This document shows positions 24,225 to 32,710 of a stretch of DNA of 46,722 nucleotides, piece by piece (positions within the stretch are counted from its first letter, which is position 1; each line of letters opens with the position of its first letter). Where the stretch lies: positions 1 to 46,722 of the forward strand of contig VGCJ01000008.1 of NCBI GenBank assembly GCA_016870035.1. Reading direction: 5' to 3'. Origin of the DNA: Alphaproteobacteria bacterium. Its GTDB lineage: Bacteria > Pseudomonadota > Alphaproteobacteria > Rhizobiales > Beijerinckiaceae. Below the pieces are notes generated by a model that saw only the letters and a list, made by a program, of their open reading frames with translations, was not told the DNA's origin and did no database searches. The translations under genes were made by a program, and so were the position numbers.

Positions 24225-25181
24225 ATGCGTAAGGCTGTCATCGTAACGCCGGGTTATGCCGACCATTCTATAGAGCGCAAAGCACTTGAACCTCTTGGTT
24301 TCCAGTTGCTCTTTGCCGACGGCGCGGGAGACCGTGGCAATCTTTCAGCGCTTCTCTCTGACGCAGAGCTGATTTTTGTTCGCGATATTCATTTAGATGG
24401 TGGTCTCATCGCTGAAATGAAAAAGGCTCGAGGTATCATTCGATATGGCGTTGGTGTCGACAATATTGATATCCTTGCCGCAAAACAAAAAAACATTATC
24501 GTCGCTCGCGTTCCGAATTACGGAGCAGATGTTGAGGTGGCGGATCATGCGGTCGCGCTTTATCTCGCTGTCAAGCGCCGTATCGTTAGCCGAGATGCAA
24601 GCGTTAGGTGTGGTGGCTGGCAGATCGGTCAAGCTGAGCCAATTGGACGGATAGCGGAAAGCGTGGCAGGCTTTATTGGATTCGGGCGCATTGCGCGTGC
24701 GGTGCGAGATCGCTTAAAAGCCTTTGGCGTCAAACGATTTCTTGCGCATGATCCCTACGCCGATAATTCGCTATGGCCAGAAGATGTTGAGGCAGTCGAA
24801 CTTGATAACTTGGCCCGACAATCTGACATCATAAGCCTTCATGCACCTGCAACTTCAGAAAATCGTCATCTGATTTCGGAACAATTTCTAGCGAAGGTAC
24901 GTCCGAGTACTATCCTAATCAACACGTCAAGAGGCACTTTAATAGACGAGCATGCACTTGCTTGCGCGCTTGCTGAGCGGCGCCTGCTCGGTGTGGGCAT
25001 CGACGTATTTGAAAAGGAACCGCCTTTAGGATCGCCGCTATTGAATACGCCTAACACAGTACTATCCGATCATACCGCTTGGTATTCAGAAGCAACTGTG
25101 GCAAGCCTTCAGACTGGAGCAGTCGATCAAGCAATTCAAATCATAAAGAATGGAACCGCGAGCGAAGCAGTGAATTTATAG
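24225..25181 (+). CDS. D-isomer-specific 2-hydroxyacid dehydrogenase
   Basis: A 318-residue NAD-dependent enzyme of the SerA/glyoxylate reductase superfamily. Visible are IIRYGVGVDNIDILAAK, VADHAVALYLAVKR, the Rossmann motif GFIGFGRIARAVRDRL, LINTSRGTLIDEHAL (catalytic Arg region), GVGIDVFEKEPP and LSDHTAWYSE with the catalytic His. It interconverts 2-oxo and D-2-hydroxy acids, for example glyoxylate/glycolate or hydroxypyruvate/glycerate. I take the ATG at 24225 after GGAG, one base after the preceding stop. It is the last intact enzyme of the cassette, and its 3' end abuts the truncated integrase. Confidence 0.88.
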   Translation: MRKAVIVTPGYADHSIERKALEPLGFQLLFADGAGDRGNLSALLSDAELIFVRDIHLDGGLIAEMKKARGIIRYGVGVDNIDILAAKQKNIIVARVPNYGADVEVADHAVALYLAVKRRIVSRDASVRCGGWQIGQAEPIGRIAESVAGFIGFGRIARAVRDRLKAFGVKRFLAHDPYADNSLWPEDVEAVELDNLARQSDIISLHAPATSENRHLISEQFLAKVRPSTILINTSRGTLIDEHALACALAERRLLGVGIDVFEKEPPLGSPLLNTPNTVLSDHTAWYSEATVASLQTGAVDQAIQIIKNGTASEAVNL

Positions 25182-25657
25182 TACAATCAATGAGACGAAT
25201 TTCAATTTACGCAGCAGAAAAATCGACGTCGTAAGCCCGTGCATCTTGTTCTTCCGTTGCATCCGGAGCTCGATGCGATCATCGCAGCAACGCCAACATC
25301 TGGCCCGACATTTTTGGTCACCGAGTTTGGTAAACCCTTCACATCGAATGGCTTCGGTAATCGCTTCCGGAAATGGTGTGACGAGGCAGGATTGCCTCCA
25401 CATTGCTCCGCACATGGCCTTCGCAAAGCAGCTGCGACGCGTCTTGCAGAGCCGGGTGCAACAGAGCTCGAAATCCGCGCTGTTACCGGTCATCAGACTT
25501 CGAAAGAGGTTGATCGTTACACGAAAGCTGCGAGCCAAAAACGCATGGCGGAAGCCGGAATGTCGAAACTGATCGGGAACAAAATTGTCCCACTTTTTCC
25601 GCAAGATAGTGTCCCACCAGAAAAATTTGATGATGATTCAATTGATTATGATGAAGG

Positions 25658-25673
25658 TGGTGCCCGGGGGCGG
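25658..25673 (+). repeat. Right attachment-site repeat (attR), 3' end of tRNA-Phe
   Basis: TGGTGCCCGGGGGCGG, identical to 8644-8659. It covers the acceptor stem 3' strand, the encoded CCA and the start of the T-stem, so the tRNA stayed intact after integration. Confidence 0.8.
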
Positions 25674-25733
25674 AATCGAACCACCGACACAGCGATTTTC
25701 AGTCGCTTGCTCTACCAACTGAGCTACCCGGGC
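25658..25733 (-). tRNA. tRNA-Phe (anticodon GAA)
   Basis: A 76-nucleotide cloverleaf with encoded CCA. Acceptor GCCCGGG pairs with CCCGGGC; D-stem GCTC/GAGC; anticodon stem AGCGA/TCGCT with loop CTGAAAA, giving anticodon GAA; T-arm GGTGG-TTCGATT-CCGCC, with one G-U pair. Its 3' end is the integration site of the island on its left. Confidence 0.97.
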
Positions 25734-26055
25734 GTTCGGCCGCCTCACGCAGCACCGGAACAGGCGGCCTTATAGGGGGTGAAGTCTTGCCTGTCTAGCA
25801 CCCGGTATGACGAGGAGATTTGACCTGCGTACGGACCTTCGAGGGGCTCAAAGCCTATGCGGGGGTGAGCTGCCCCTCGGCATAAAAGCGGTCCATAAAA
25901 GCCCTTTATAACCCCCTCCGGCTTTTGCAATTTGACCCCACCGCTCCGCGTGCTACGACCCCGCCCAGAAAGTCCGACTCGATCCATATGGGTCGCGGGC
26001 TCGTAGATAAGCTACTTTTCCTCAGTTTGCGCCCGCCTTGAAAGGGTTTCTGTCC
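25734..26055. other. tRNA-Phe/glyA divergent region with structured glyA leader
   Basis: This 322-base gap holds the tRNA promoter and two inverted repeats: CGAGGGG...CCCCTCG (25840-25879, with inner CTCA/TGAG) and AAAAGCC...GGCTTTT (25897-25926). They could be a structured leader of glyA or small transcribed elements; no known riboswitch pattern was recognised. An 80-codon minus-strand frame here has no family features and I do not call it. Confidence 0.4.
25769..25797 (-). promoter_or_regulatory. Promoter of tRNA-Phe
   Basis: On the minus strand TAGACA (25797-25792) and TATAAG (25774-25769) are spaced by exactly 17 bases and lie 36 bases upstream of the tRNA 5' end. Confidence 0.6.
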
Positions 26056-27363
26056 ATGAATGATCTCGCCGCTTACCGCGCCTCGCGCCTTTCGAATTCT
26101 TTCTTCTCGGCTTCTTTGGCCGACCGCGATCCGGAAATAGCAAAAGCCGTGAAACTCGAGCTAGGTCGCCAGCGTGACGAAGTTGAGTTGATTGCTTCCG
26201 AAAACATTGTCTCGCGCGCGGTTCTTGAAGCGCAGGGCTCGATCATGACGAACAAATATGCGGAAGGCTATCCGGGCCGCCGCTATTATGGCGGATGCCA
26301 ATTCGTCGACATTGCCGAAGATCTCGCGATTAAGCGCGTGACTGAGCTCTATGACTGCAAATTCGCTAATGTTCAGCCGAACTCGGGTTCGCAAGCCAAC
26401 CAAGCCGTATTTTTAGCACTCCTTCAGCCAGGCGACACCTTCATGGGTCTCGACCTCGCAGCAGGCGGCCATCTCACACATGGCGCACCGCCGAATGTGT
26501 CGGGCAAATGGTTCAAGGTCGTCTCCTACGGCGTTGAGCCTGACTCGCAGATGATCAATATGGACAAGGTCGAGGCGCTGGCCTTAGAGGCCAAGCCGAA
26601 GCTCATCATCGCGGGTGGTTCAGGCTATGCGCGTCATTGGGATTTCGCTCGCTTCCGCGCGATTGCCGATAAGATTGGTGCGTATTTCCTAGTTGATATG
26701 GCGCATTTCTCCGGCCTAGTGGCTGGCGGAGCGCATCCCTCGCCATTCCCGCATGCTCATGTTGTGACATCAACAACGCATAAAACATTGCGTGGCCCGC
26801 GCGGCGGCATCATTCTCTCGAATGATGAAGAGATTGCGAAGAAGGTAAACTCAGCCGTGTTCCCCGGCATGCAGGGTGGTCCGCTGATGCATGTGATCGC
26901 CGCTAAGGCTGTTGCGTTTGGCGAAGCGCTCTCGCCAGAATTTAAAGCCTATACCCGCGCTGTTGTTGAGAATGCGAAAGCGCTTGCTGATGAACTCATT
27001 AAGGGCGGTTTCAAAATCGTCACCGGCGGCACCGACAACCATCTGATGCTTGTAGATCTGCGCCCGAAGTCGATCACGGGAAAAGCGTCGGAAGCTTCGC
27101 TCGGCCGCGCGCATATCACCTGCAATAAGAATGGCGTGCCGTTCGATCCGGAAAAGCCGACGATCACGTCGGGCATCCGTCTCGGTACACCAGCCGGCAC
27201 ATCGCGCGGCTTTGGCGTTGAGGAATTCCGCGAAGTGGGTCGCTTGATTGTCGAAACGCTCGATGGGCTTGCCAAAAATGGCGAAGCAGGCAATAGCGCT
27301 GTTGAAGCCAGTGTCAAAGATCGCGTCCATGCTCTTACAAAGCGGTTCCCGATCTATCAATGA
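26056..27363 (+). CDS. glyA: Serine hydroxymethyltransferase
   Basis: A 435-residue PLP enzyme converting serine plus tetrahydrofolate to glycine plus 5,10-methylene-THF. Visible are the N-terminal [51 protein letters not shown] and the PLP-lysine motif [14 protein letters not shown]. Length fits the family. I take the ATG at 26056 ([10 protein letters not shown]); a TTG six codons earlier is a less likely start. It heads the run glyA-nrdR-ribD-ribE found in many alphaproteobacteria, 13 bases before nrdR. Confidence 0.97.
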   Translation: MNDLAAYRASRLSNSFFSASLADRDPEIAKAVKLELGRQRDEVELIASENIVSRAVLEAQGSIMTNKYAEGYPGRRYYGGCQFVDIAEDLAIKRVTELYDCKFANVQPNSGSQANQAVFLALLQPGDTFMGLDLAAGGHLTHGAPPNVSGKWFKVVSYGVEPDSQMINMDKVEALALEAKPKLIIAGGSGYARHWDFARFRAIADKIGAYFLVDMAHFSGLVAGGAHPSPFPHAHVVTSTTHKTLRGPRGGIILSNDEEIAKKVNSAVFPGMQGGPLMHVIAAKAVAFGEALSPEFKAYTRAVVENAKALADELIKGGFKIVTGGTDNHLMLVDLRPKSITGKASEASLGRAHITCNKNGVPFDPEKPTITSGIRLGTPAGTSRGFGVEEFREVGRLIVETLDGLAKNGEAGNSAVEASVKDRVHALTKRFPIYQ

Positions 27364-27376
27364 GAGGTAGTCCTCG

Positions 27377-27874
27377 GTGCGGTGTCCTTATTGCGGCAGT
27401 CTCGAAAGCCAAGTGAAGGACTCCCGCCCGGGTGAGGATGGTTCAGTGATCCGCCGCCGTAGGGCTTGCCCCGATTGCGGCGGACGCTTCACCACTTTTG
27501 AGCGCGTCCAATTGCGCGAATTGACGGTGTTGAAACGCTCCGGCCGTCGCATTCCTTTCGAGCGTGAAAAACTTCTAAGATCTGTTGAAGTCGCCTTGCG
27601 CAAACGCCCGGTTGATCCCGAGCGGATTGAACGCATGGTCAATGGTATTGTTCGCCAGCTCGAAAGCATGGGCGAAGGTGAAATCACAAGCCAGATGATT
27701 GGCGAGCTTGTGATGGAAGGCTTGAAAGGCCTTGATGACGTTGCTTATGTTCGCTTCGCTTCAGTTTATCGCAATTTCCGAGAGGCGAAAGATTTTGGCG
27801 AATTGATCGACGAATTGTCAGCGGATGAAACGCCAGAGCGCGAGCCGCCGCGCCGGAACCCAACATCCTCATGA
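27377..27874 (+). CDS. nrdR: Transcriptional repressor NrdR
   Basis: A 165-residue regulator of ribonucleotide reductase genes. It begins with a GTG at 27377 ([18 protein letters not shown]). The zinc ribbon uses the two CPxC-type pairs (CPYCG and CPDCGG), followed by FTTFERVQ and an ATP-cone domain ([16 protein letters not shown]). The ATP cone senses ATP/dATP and controls binding to NrdR boxes. Its TGA overlaps the ribD ATG by 4 bases. Confidence 0.96.
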   Translation: MRCPYCGSLESQVKDSRPGEDGSVIRRRRACPDCGGRFTTFERVQLRELTVLKRSGRRIPFEREKLLRSVEVALRKRPVDPERIERMVNGIVRQLESMGEGEITSQMIGELVMEGLKGLDDVAYVRFASVYRNFREAKDFGELIDELSADETPEREPPRRNPTSS

Positions 27875-28989
27875 CTGCGAAACACATCGACGAGATGATG
27901 ATGCGTCATGCGTTGACGCTCGCGCATCGTGGCTTGGGACACACTTGGCCAAACCCGTCTGTCGGTGCTGTCATTTGGCAGATGCATAATGGAGAACCCG
28001 TTATTGTTGGTCGTGGCTACACGCAAAAAGGTGGTCGTCCTCATGCCGAGACTGAAGCCCTTGCGATGGCCGGCGATGCGGCACGTGGAGCTGCGATTGC
28101 AGTGTCACTTGAGCCTTGCGCGCATCACGGTAAAACACCGCCTTGTGTTGAGGCGCTCGTGAAGGCAGGTGTCGGGCGCGTTGTTACGGCACTCGAAGAT
28201 CCTGATCCGCGGGTGAGTGGAGAAGGGCATCGCATTTTGCGAGATGCCGGAATTTCCGTCATGACCGATGTGCTGAAAGCGGAGGCTGAACGCGTCAATC
28301 AAGGTTTTCTTTTGCGTGTGCGCGAGCAGCGTCCGTTTATCACTTTGAAATTGGCGCAAACGGCCGATGGGTTTGCAGGCGCTGATGGTAAACCTTTGAT
28401 GATTTCTTGCGCTATGTCGAAACATCGTGTTCATCTCGCCCGCGCGTCGCATGATGCGATCATGGTGGGTGTAGGAACTATCATTGCAGATGATCCTGAT
28501 TTGACATGCCGCCTTCCCGGCATGATGCATCTTTCTCCCATTCGCATCATCATTGATACGCATCTTGATACACCGTCCACGGCTCGGGTGATTGAAACGG
28601 CGGCGAAAGTGCCCACCTGGATTATTACGGCAGAGGATGCGGCGGTAGATCGCGAAACAAATTTGAAGAGAGAAGGCGTGCAAGTCATTCGCGTTCAGAA
28701 AGACTCGCAAGGCCATCTCGATATCAAGGCGGCTATGCGCAGGCTAGCTGAGATCGGTATCACAAGAATTTTCTCAGAAGGCGGCCCGACTTTGGCAGAA
28801 GCCTTGGTGGTCAATCGCCTTAGCGATTGTGTTGAGATTATTACAAGTCCCGAGGCTCTGGGCCGTGCTGGTTACGTAGCCTTGCGTCCGGCATTAAAAT
28901 CCGCTCTTGCTGATGAAAAGCTTTTTGTGGCATCGCCCCCACATGTGATGGGTCGCGATCATTTGCAGTATTTTGAAAGGGTCCGTTGA
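27871..28989 (+). CDS. ribD: Bifunctional riboflavin deaminase/reductase RibD
   Basis: A 372-residue two-domain enzyme. The N-terminal deaminase has the zinc motifs HAETEAL and [12 protein letters not shown]. The C-terminal reductase starts around residue 150 with [14 protein letters not shown] and contains [16 protein letters not shown] and [11 protein letters not shown]. It carries out two successive steps of riboflavin synthesis on the pyrimidine intermediate. It overlaps nrdR by 4 bases and ribE by 1, so it is translationally coupled on both sides. Confidence 0.96.
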   Translation: MTAKHIDEMMMRHALTLAHRGLGHTWPNPSVGAVIWQMHNGEPVIVGRGYTQKGGRPHAETEALAMAGDAARGAAIAVSLEPCAHHGKTPPCVEALVKAGVGRVVTALEDPDPRVSGEGHRILRDAGISVMTDVLKAEAERVNQGFLLRVREQRPFITLKLAQTADGFAGADGKPLMISCAMSKHRVHLARASHDAIMVGVGTIIADDPDLTCRLPGMMHLSPIRIIIDTHLDTPSTARVIETAAKVPTWIITAEDAAVDRETNLKREGVQVIRVQKDSQGHLDIKAAMRRLAEIGITRIFSEGGPTLAEALVVNRLSDCVEIITSPEALGRAGYVALRPALKSALADEKLFVASPPHVMGRDHLQYFERVR

Positions 28990-29627
28990 TGTTTACCGGA
29001 ATCGTCAGCGACTGCGGCACGATCGCATCCGTGTTGTCTCATGGATCATCTTTAAAACGTTTACGCATTCATGCGTCTTATGATGCCGACACAATCGTGC
29101 TTGGCGCTTCGATCGCCTGTGCAGGTGTATGTCTTACCGTTATTGCATTCGAAAAGCGTCTAGAAGGCGGTTGTTGGTTTGAAGTGGATGCGGCGGCAGA
29201 AACGCTTGCACTAACAACAGTGAGGCAATGGACGACGGGTACGCGCATCAATCTCGAGCGTGCTCTTAAAATAGGTGATGAATTGGGCGGTCATCTTGTT
29301 TCTGGCCATGTTGATGGCATGGCCAAAATCATCGCGTGTGAAGAGGTGACTGCGGGCGAGACGGGCTCAGGATGGGGCGCGACAACGCGTTTTTTTTTGA
29401 GCGTGCCGAAAGCGCTTTCAAAATTCATCGCCATTAAAGGCTCAATCGCATTGGATGGTACATCTTTGACCATCAACACGGTCGAGCATGATCAATTTTC
29501 GGTTTTGCTCATTCCCCACACACTGCAAGTCACAACATGGGGACAAGCGAAGGTGGGCGATCTCGTCAATCTCGAAGTCGATCAAATGGCGCGCTATGCA
29601 GCGAGGTTGATGGAGGTGAGAGGTTAG
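28989..29627 (+). CDS. ribE: Riboflavin synthase alpha subunit
   Basis: A 212-residue enzyme made of two lumazine-binding repeats. The N-terminus is [12 protein letters not shown]; the first repeat has GASIACAGVCLTV and the second GSIALDGTSLTINTV. It dismutates two 6,7-dimethyl-8-ribityllumazine molecules to riboflavin. The start is the ATG at 28989, overlapping the ribD stop (TGATG). Its partner ribH lies 2 kb downstream, separated by minus-strand accessory genes. Confidence 0.95.
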   Translation: MFTGIVSDCGTIASVLSHGSSLKRLRIHASYDADTIVLGASIACAGVCLTVIAFEKRLEGGCWFEVDAAAETLALTTVRQWTTGTRINLERALKIGDELGGHLVSGHVDGMAKIIACEEVTAGETGSGWGATTRFFLSVPKALSKFIAIKGSIALDGTSLTINTVEHDQFSVLLIPHTLQVTTWGQAKVGDLVNLEVDQMARYAARLMEVRG

Positions 29628-30554
29628 GCGTTCCGCTGTAACCTTGCTTTACCGTGGCAATGATGGCGGTGATAGCGTCCTGGTGGTGCACAAGCCCCAT
29701 GTAGTTCACTTTGGGAAGTATTTTTACGCCGATCCAAAAGGATTTTAGTTCGCGTTCATAGGCATCACTCACCATTAATTCATCATCTTGACCCGCTATC
29801 ATAAATATTTTTTAGCCGATTGAGCAAGCGCAGTTATCGTCTTCTTCCAATTAAAATACGGACCAAAACTAAAAAGCAAACGATAGGAATAGAGTGAGGT
29901 CACATAGCGTTTGGTTTTGGCCCCATTCGCAAAAGCGATGACGGGGAGAGATTGGCCTAATGTCACTTTGAATTGCGAGCGAATCGTTATGCCAATGATC
30001 CGTGGAAGATTAACGCTTGCCCAAGCCTTATTGCTGGCACCCGATGTCGGTGTAGAGGGGCCCAGAAAAGGCGCGAGTAAAATAAATCGTTCGAACGCCT
30101 GCCCGACCGCAGTTGTGGAAATATGCGTGAAAAAGCCACCGCCGAGCGAGGTGCCAACAAGGATAAATTTTTGATTGGGATCTGTTCGACGTAATTCGAT
30201 CAGCAGATCTTCCAAATCGTAATTCAATTGCCGGATATAAGCAATGTCACCGCGTTGGCCGGATGCGCCATGCCCTCTTATATCCAGCACAATTGCGGTC
30301 AATCCGCTTGCGGCAAGAGCATTGGCAAGTTCCGTCATTTGTATCAATTGCGCCGATGAACCATGGACAATCAAAATGGTTTTATTCGATTCGTCTTGGG
30401 TCGAATGATAATATCGATAGGCAAGCCATATTCCATTGCGCGCTTGGAATGTGCTCAGCGAGGTCAATCTTGATTGATCAACTGCAAGCGCACCTTGTTC
30501 GATAAAATCGAGTGGTTGGGGCCGTCGTAACGGCAGCGCTAACATGAAGGACAA
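29566..30554 (-). pseudogene. Alpha/beta-hydrolase, frameshifted
   Basis: From 30554 the frame encodes an alpha/beta-hydrolase (monoacylglycerol lipase-like): TILIVHGSSAQ (oxyanion region), VLDIRGHGASGQRGD, and the nucleophile elbow LVGTSLGGGF. It stops at 29799 after SAKKYL. One extra base in the A-run at about 29803-29808 would continue it in the next frame as IFMIAGQDDELM (catalytic Asp region) and then VHHQDAI (catalytic His), which is open to 29566 and overlaps ribE by 62 bases on the opposite strand. So the triad is split by one indel at a homopolymer. It is either a recent pseudogene, a sequencing error or phase-variable. Confidence 0.82.
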
Positions 30555-30795
30555 AATTTAAGTGATCATCCCAATGCCAGATAGAGCAGGGATCATGAAA
30601 TACGTGATCATGTCATGCAAAAGAACAAGCATGAATTAGTGTAAAATTTATATGCTGATGACGCAACGTTAAATTGATTTTATGTCCGGAGGGCGAAGGC
30701 GGGGGTAAAAAAATCAAGCCTCCGAGCCAAGATCATTTGATGGCGGGATCAATCTTTGATTTGAAGAGCGCGATTTCTGCGCGTATTTCGTTTGT

Positions 30796-31209
30796 TCAGA
30801 TCCATGCCGCGTCGAGTGTTGGTACAATATCATCGCTTTCGAAACTGTCATAAGTATGCGTTGCGCGATGACGAAAGCATCGTGTTTCGTCAGCCGCCTC
30901 TGCAAGCGTTTCGCTCACGATAGCTGGTCGTCGACCGGGCAGTTCGCGCGCGATTCGACGGATAAGATCGGCATGCCAATTTTTACCCGTTGGACGCTCT
31001 TCATCGAGCATTTCAAGAATACCTAGGAAACAGTTCTCAAGCGACGTATGGGCCGATTGTAATGAATGCATCAATGCCATTTCGGCTTGGTAGCTTTTTA
31101 TCCCCGCTTCGTTGAAACCACCTAATTCGTAGAGTGCTATAGATTTCTCAAAATGCCCAACAGCATTGGTGAGGTCCGTTTCAATCTCAATCCACCGCGC
31201 GTCGGTCAT
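30796..31209 (-). CDS. HEPN-domain toxin of HepT type
   Basis: A 137-residue helical protein. The HepT catalytic and modification motif RX4HXY is present near the end as RHRATHTY. HepT proteins are RNases that are silenced when their partner nucleotidyltransferase AMPylates the Tyr. It overlaps the upstream MNT gene by 4 bases (ATGA at 31206-31209), and GAGG lies 8 bases upstream of the ATG I choose (31209). Another ATG is at 31215. The pair interrupts the rib operon on the opposite strand. Confidence 0.85.
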   Translation of the reverse strand: MTDARWIEIETDLTNAVGHFEKSIALYELGGFNEAGIKSYQAEMALMHSLQSAHTSLENCFLGILEMLDEERPTGKNWHADLIRRIARELPGRRPAIVSETLAEAADETRCFRHRATHTYDSFESDDIVPTLDAAWI

Positions 31210-31538
31210 GAGCATACCCTCGAATGGGGGAGCACCCGATCAAGAAATACGCGCTTACACTGTGATAGTCCGATGGCATCAACGGGCACATCTTTCTCGG
31301 CGCCCAATGCATGGTTAAAGTCGAGCGCCGCGCCTAATTGCTCGCGCGGGAAATCAGCGAGCACATCGATGTCGCTTTCATAATGCAATCGATCCGTTAC
31401 AGCTGAGCCGAACAGAATAAAACGCCCGCTATGCAACAGGGCATACTTAGCCAAAGCCCGTTCAATCCCCGGCAATGCGGCGCGGATCGCCTTCACTTTG
31501 GCGTCTTTTCTGTCCCTGAGCGTCAGTATTTCAGACAT
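31206..31538 (-). CDS. MNT-domain nucleotidyltransferase antitoxin (MntA type)
   Basis: A 110-residue minimal nucleotidyltransferase with the GSX10DXD motif intact (GSAVTDRLHYESDID). In HepT/MntA modules this enzyme transfers AMP groups to the toxin's Tyr and so neutralises it. I place the start at the ATG at 31538 (MSEILTLRD); the frame is open to 31685, but that extension is basic, low in family resemblance and runs into the ribH leader. Overlap with the HEPN gene shows they are a unit. Confidence 0.85.
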   Translation of the reverse strand: MSEILTLRDRKDAKVKAIRAALPGIERALAKYALLHSGRFILFGSAVTDRLHYESDIDVLADFPREQLGAALDFNHALGAEKDVPVDAIGLSQCKRVFLDRVLPHSRVCS

Positions 31539-31687
31539 GAAAGGCGATTTGGCATCGTGCGGAGCGAAGTCAAGATATGCGGGCGGATCAAGGGTGTGCT
31601 TTTGAACCCGCGACTTGCGGAAGTTGCGGCGCGAGAGTAGTGAAGCCCCGTCAAAGTGCCGTTTCGGCTGAAATTTGAGGATCAATC

Positions 31688-32185
31688 ATGGCCGGAACCC
31701 GTCAATCCGCATCGCTTGCGTCAGAACCGCTTGAGGATGCCCGCGTTCTTGTGGTCGAGGCACGTTATTATGATGATCTCGCCGATGAGCTTTTGAAAGG
31801 CGCTTTGGGCGTTTTGAAAGACGCAGGCGTGACGGCGACAGTCGTCACGGTTCGCGGCTCGCTCGAGATTCCATCGACGGTTGCCATCATGCTTGAGGCG
31901 GCGTCTGCTCATGGCACACCCTTCGATGCGGTTGTTACACTCGGCACTGTCATCCGTGGTGAGACCTATCATTTTGAAATTGTTGCAGGCGAAAGCGCGC
32001 GCGCGCTCATGGATCTCTCGGTTGCTTATGGTATGCCGCTCGGCAACGGGATTTTGACCGTTGAAAATGATGAGCAAGCCTGGGCGCGGGCGCGCATCAG
32101 CGAAGGTAACAAAGGCGGAGGCGCGGCAGAAGCCGCTTTAAGCGTGCTGCGTATCAAGCGGCAAGCAATTGCCGGTGCGGTCTGA
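31688..32185 (+). CDS. ribH: 6,7-dimethyl-8-ribityllumazine synthase
   Basis: A 165-residue lumazine synthase. Typical features are [48 protein letters not shown] (substrate-binding loop with the catalytic His) and [14 protein letters not shown]. It condenses the RibD product with dihydroxybutanone phosphate. Its TGA overlaps the nusB ATG, a standard rib-nusB coupling. Confidence 0.95.
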   Translation: MAGTRQSASLASEPLEDARVLVVEARYYDDLADELLKGALGVLKDAGVTATVVTVRGSLEIPSTVAIMLEAASAHGTPFDAVVTLGTVIRGETYHFEIVAGESARALMDLSVAYGMPLGNGILTVENDEQAWARARISEGNKGGGAAEAALSVLRIKRQAIAGAV

Positions 32186-32640
32186 TGGCACGCGGTGAAC
32201 TGCGTTCATCCGCGCGGCTTGCCGCGGTTCAAGCGCTCTATCAAATGGATATTACCAGCAAGGGTATAGGCGATGTGATCGCCGAGTTTGAAGCCTATTG
32301 GCTTGGTCGCGAGATTGATGGTCTTGAAATGAAACCTGCAGAAGGTGCGTTTTTTCGAAGCCTTGTTGAAGGCGTTGTTTCAAAGCAGCGCGATATCGAT
32401 CCGAAGATTGATGAAGCGCTGGCCAAAGGCTGGCCTTTGAAACGGATCGAAGCTGTTTTGCGCGCCGTATTACGCGCGGGATGTTTCGAATTATTGGCGC
32501 GCCCTGATGTTCCCGCCAAAGTTGTTATTCGAGAGTATGGCGATATTGCCGGGGCGTTTTATGATGGCGATGAGATCGGCATGGTGAGCGCCGTTCTCGA
32601 CGGACTCGCGCATAAGTTGCGTAGCGGTGAGTTGGCATAG
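32185..32640 (+). CDS. nusB: Transcription antitermination factor NusB
   Basis: A 151-residue all-helical RNA-binding protein. The N-terminal ARLAAVQALYQMDIT and C-terminal GMVSAVLDGLAHKLR match the family. It binds boxA RNA with NusE to prevent premature termination in rRNA operons. It starts one base inside the ribH stop and is followed after 70 bases by thiL. Confidence 0.94.
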   Translation: MARGELRSSARLAAVQALYQMDITSKGIGDVIAEFEAYWLGREIDGLEMKPAEGAFFRSLVEGVVSKQRDIDPKIDEALAKGWPLKRIEAVLRAVLRAGCFELLARPDVPAKVVIREYGDIAGAFYDGDEIGMVSAVLDGLAHKLRSGELA

Positions 32641-32710
32641 TGCGTTCCGCCCTATAGGAGTTGAGTCTTGCCCTTCCGTCAGGGCGGTGAGTGTGTCAGT
32701 GGAGTAGAGT

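Larger units (their letters stand above)
25194..25775 (+). pseudogene. Tyrosine-recombinase integrase, catalytic-domain remnant
   Basis: The frame opens right after a TGA at 25191. It reads FQFTQQKNRRRKPVHLVLPL, then the catalytic core HGLRKAAATR (His and Arg of the H-x-x-R motif), GHQTS and VDRYTKAA with the nucleophilic Tyr. The N-terminal DNA-binding domain and the first catalytic Arg are missing, so it cannot excise the island. The frame does not stop at its natural end but runs antisense through the tRNA-Phe gene to 25775, so the last 35 or so residues are not real integrase. Its place beside the tRNA 3' end, pointing at it, is that of an island integrase. A GTG at 25239 could start a short product. 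Confidence 0.85.

Noticed and set aside
25745-25987. 80-codon minus-strand gene upstream of tRNA-Phe
   Set aside because: It overlaps the tRNA promoter and inverted repeats, and its Arg/Gly-rich product has no family features.
30555-30795. FMN riboswitch for the riboflavin genes
   Set aside because: The GGAGGGCGAAGGCGGGGG tract looks superficially similar, but the conserved RFN elements are missing and the flanking genes point away.
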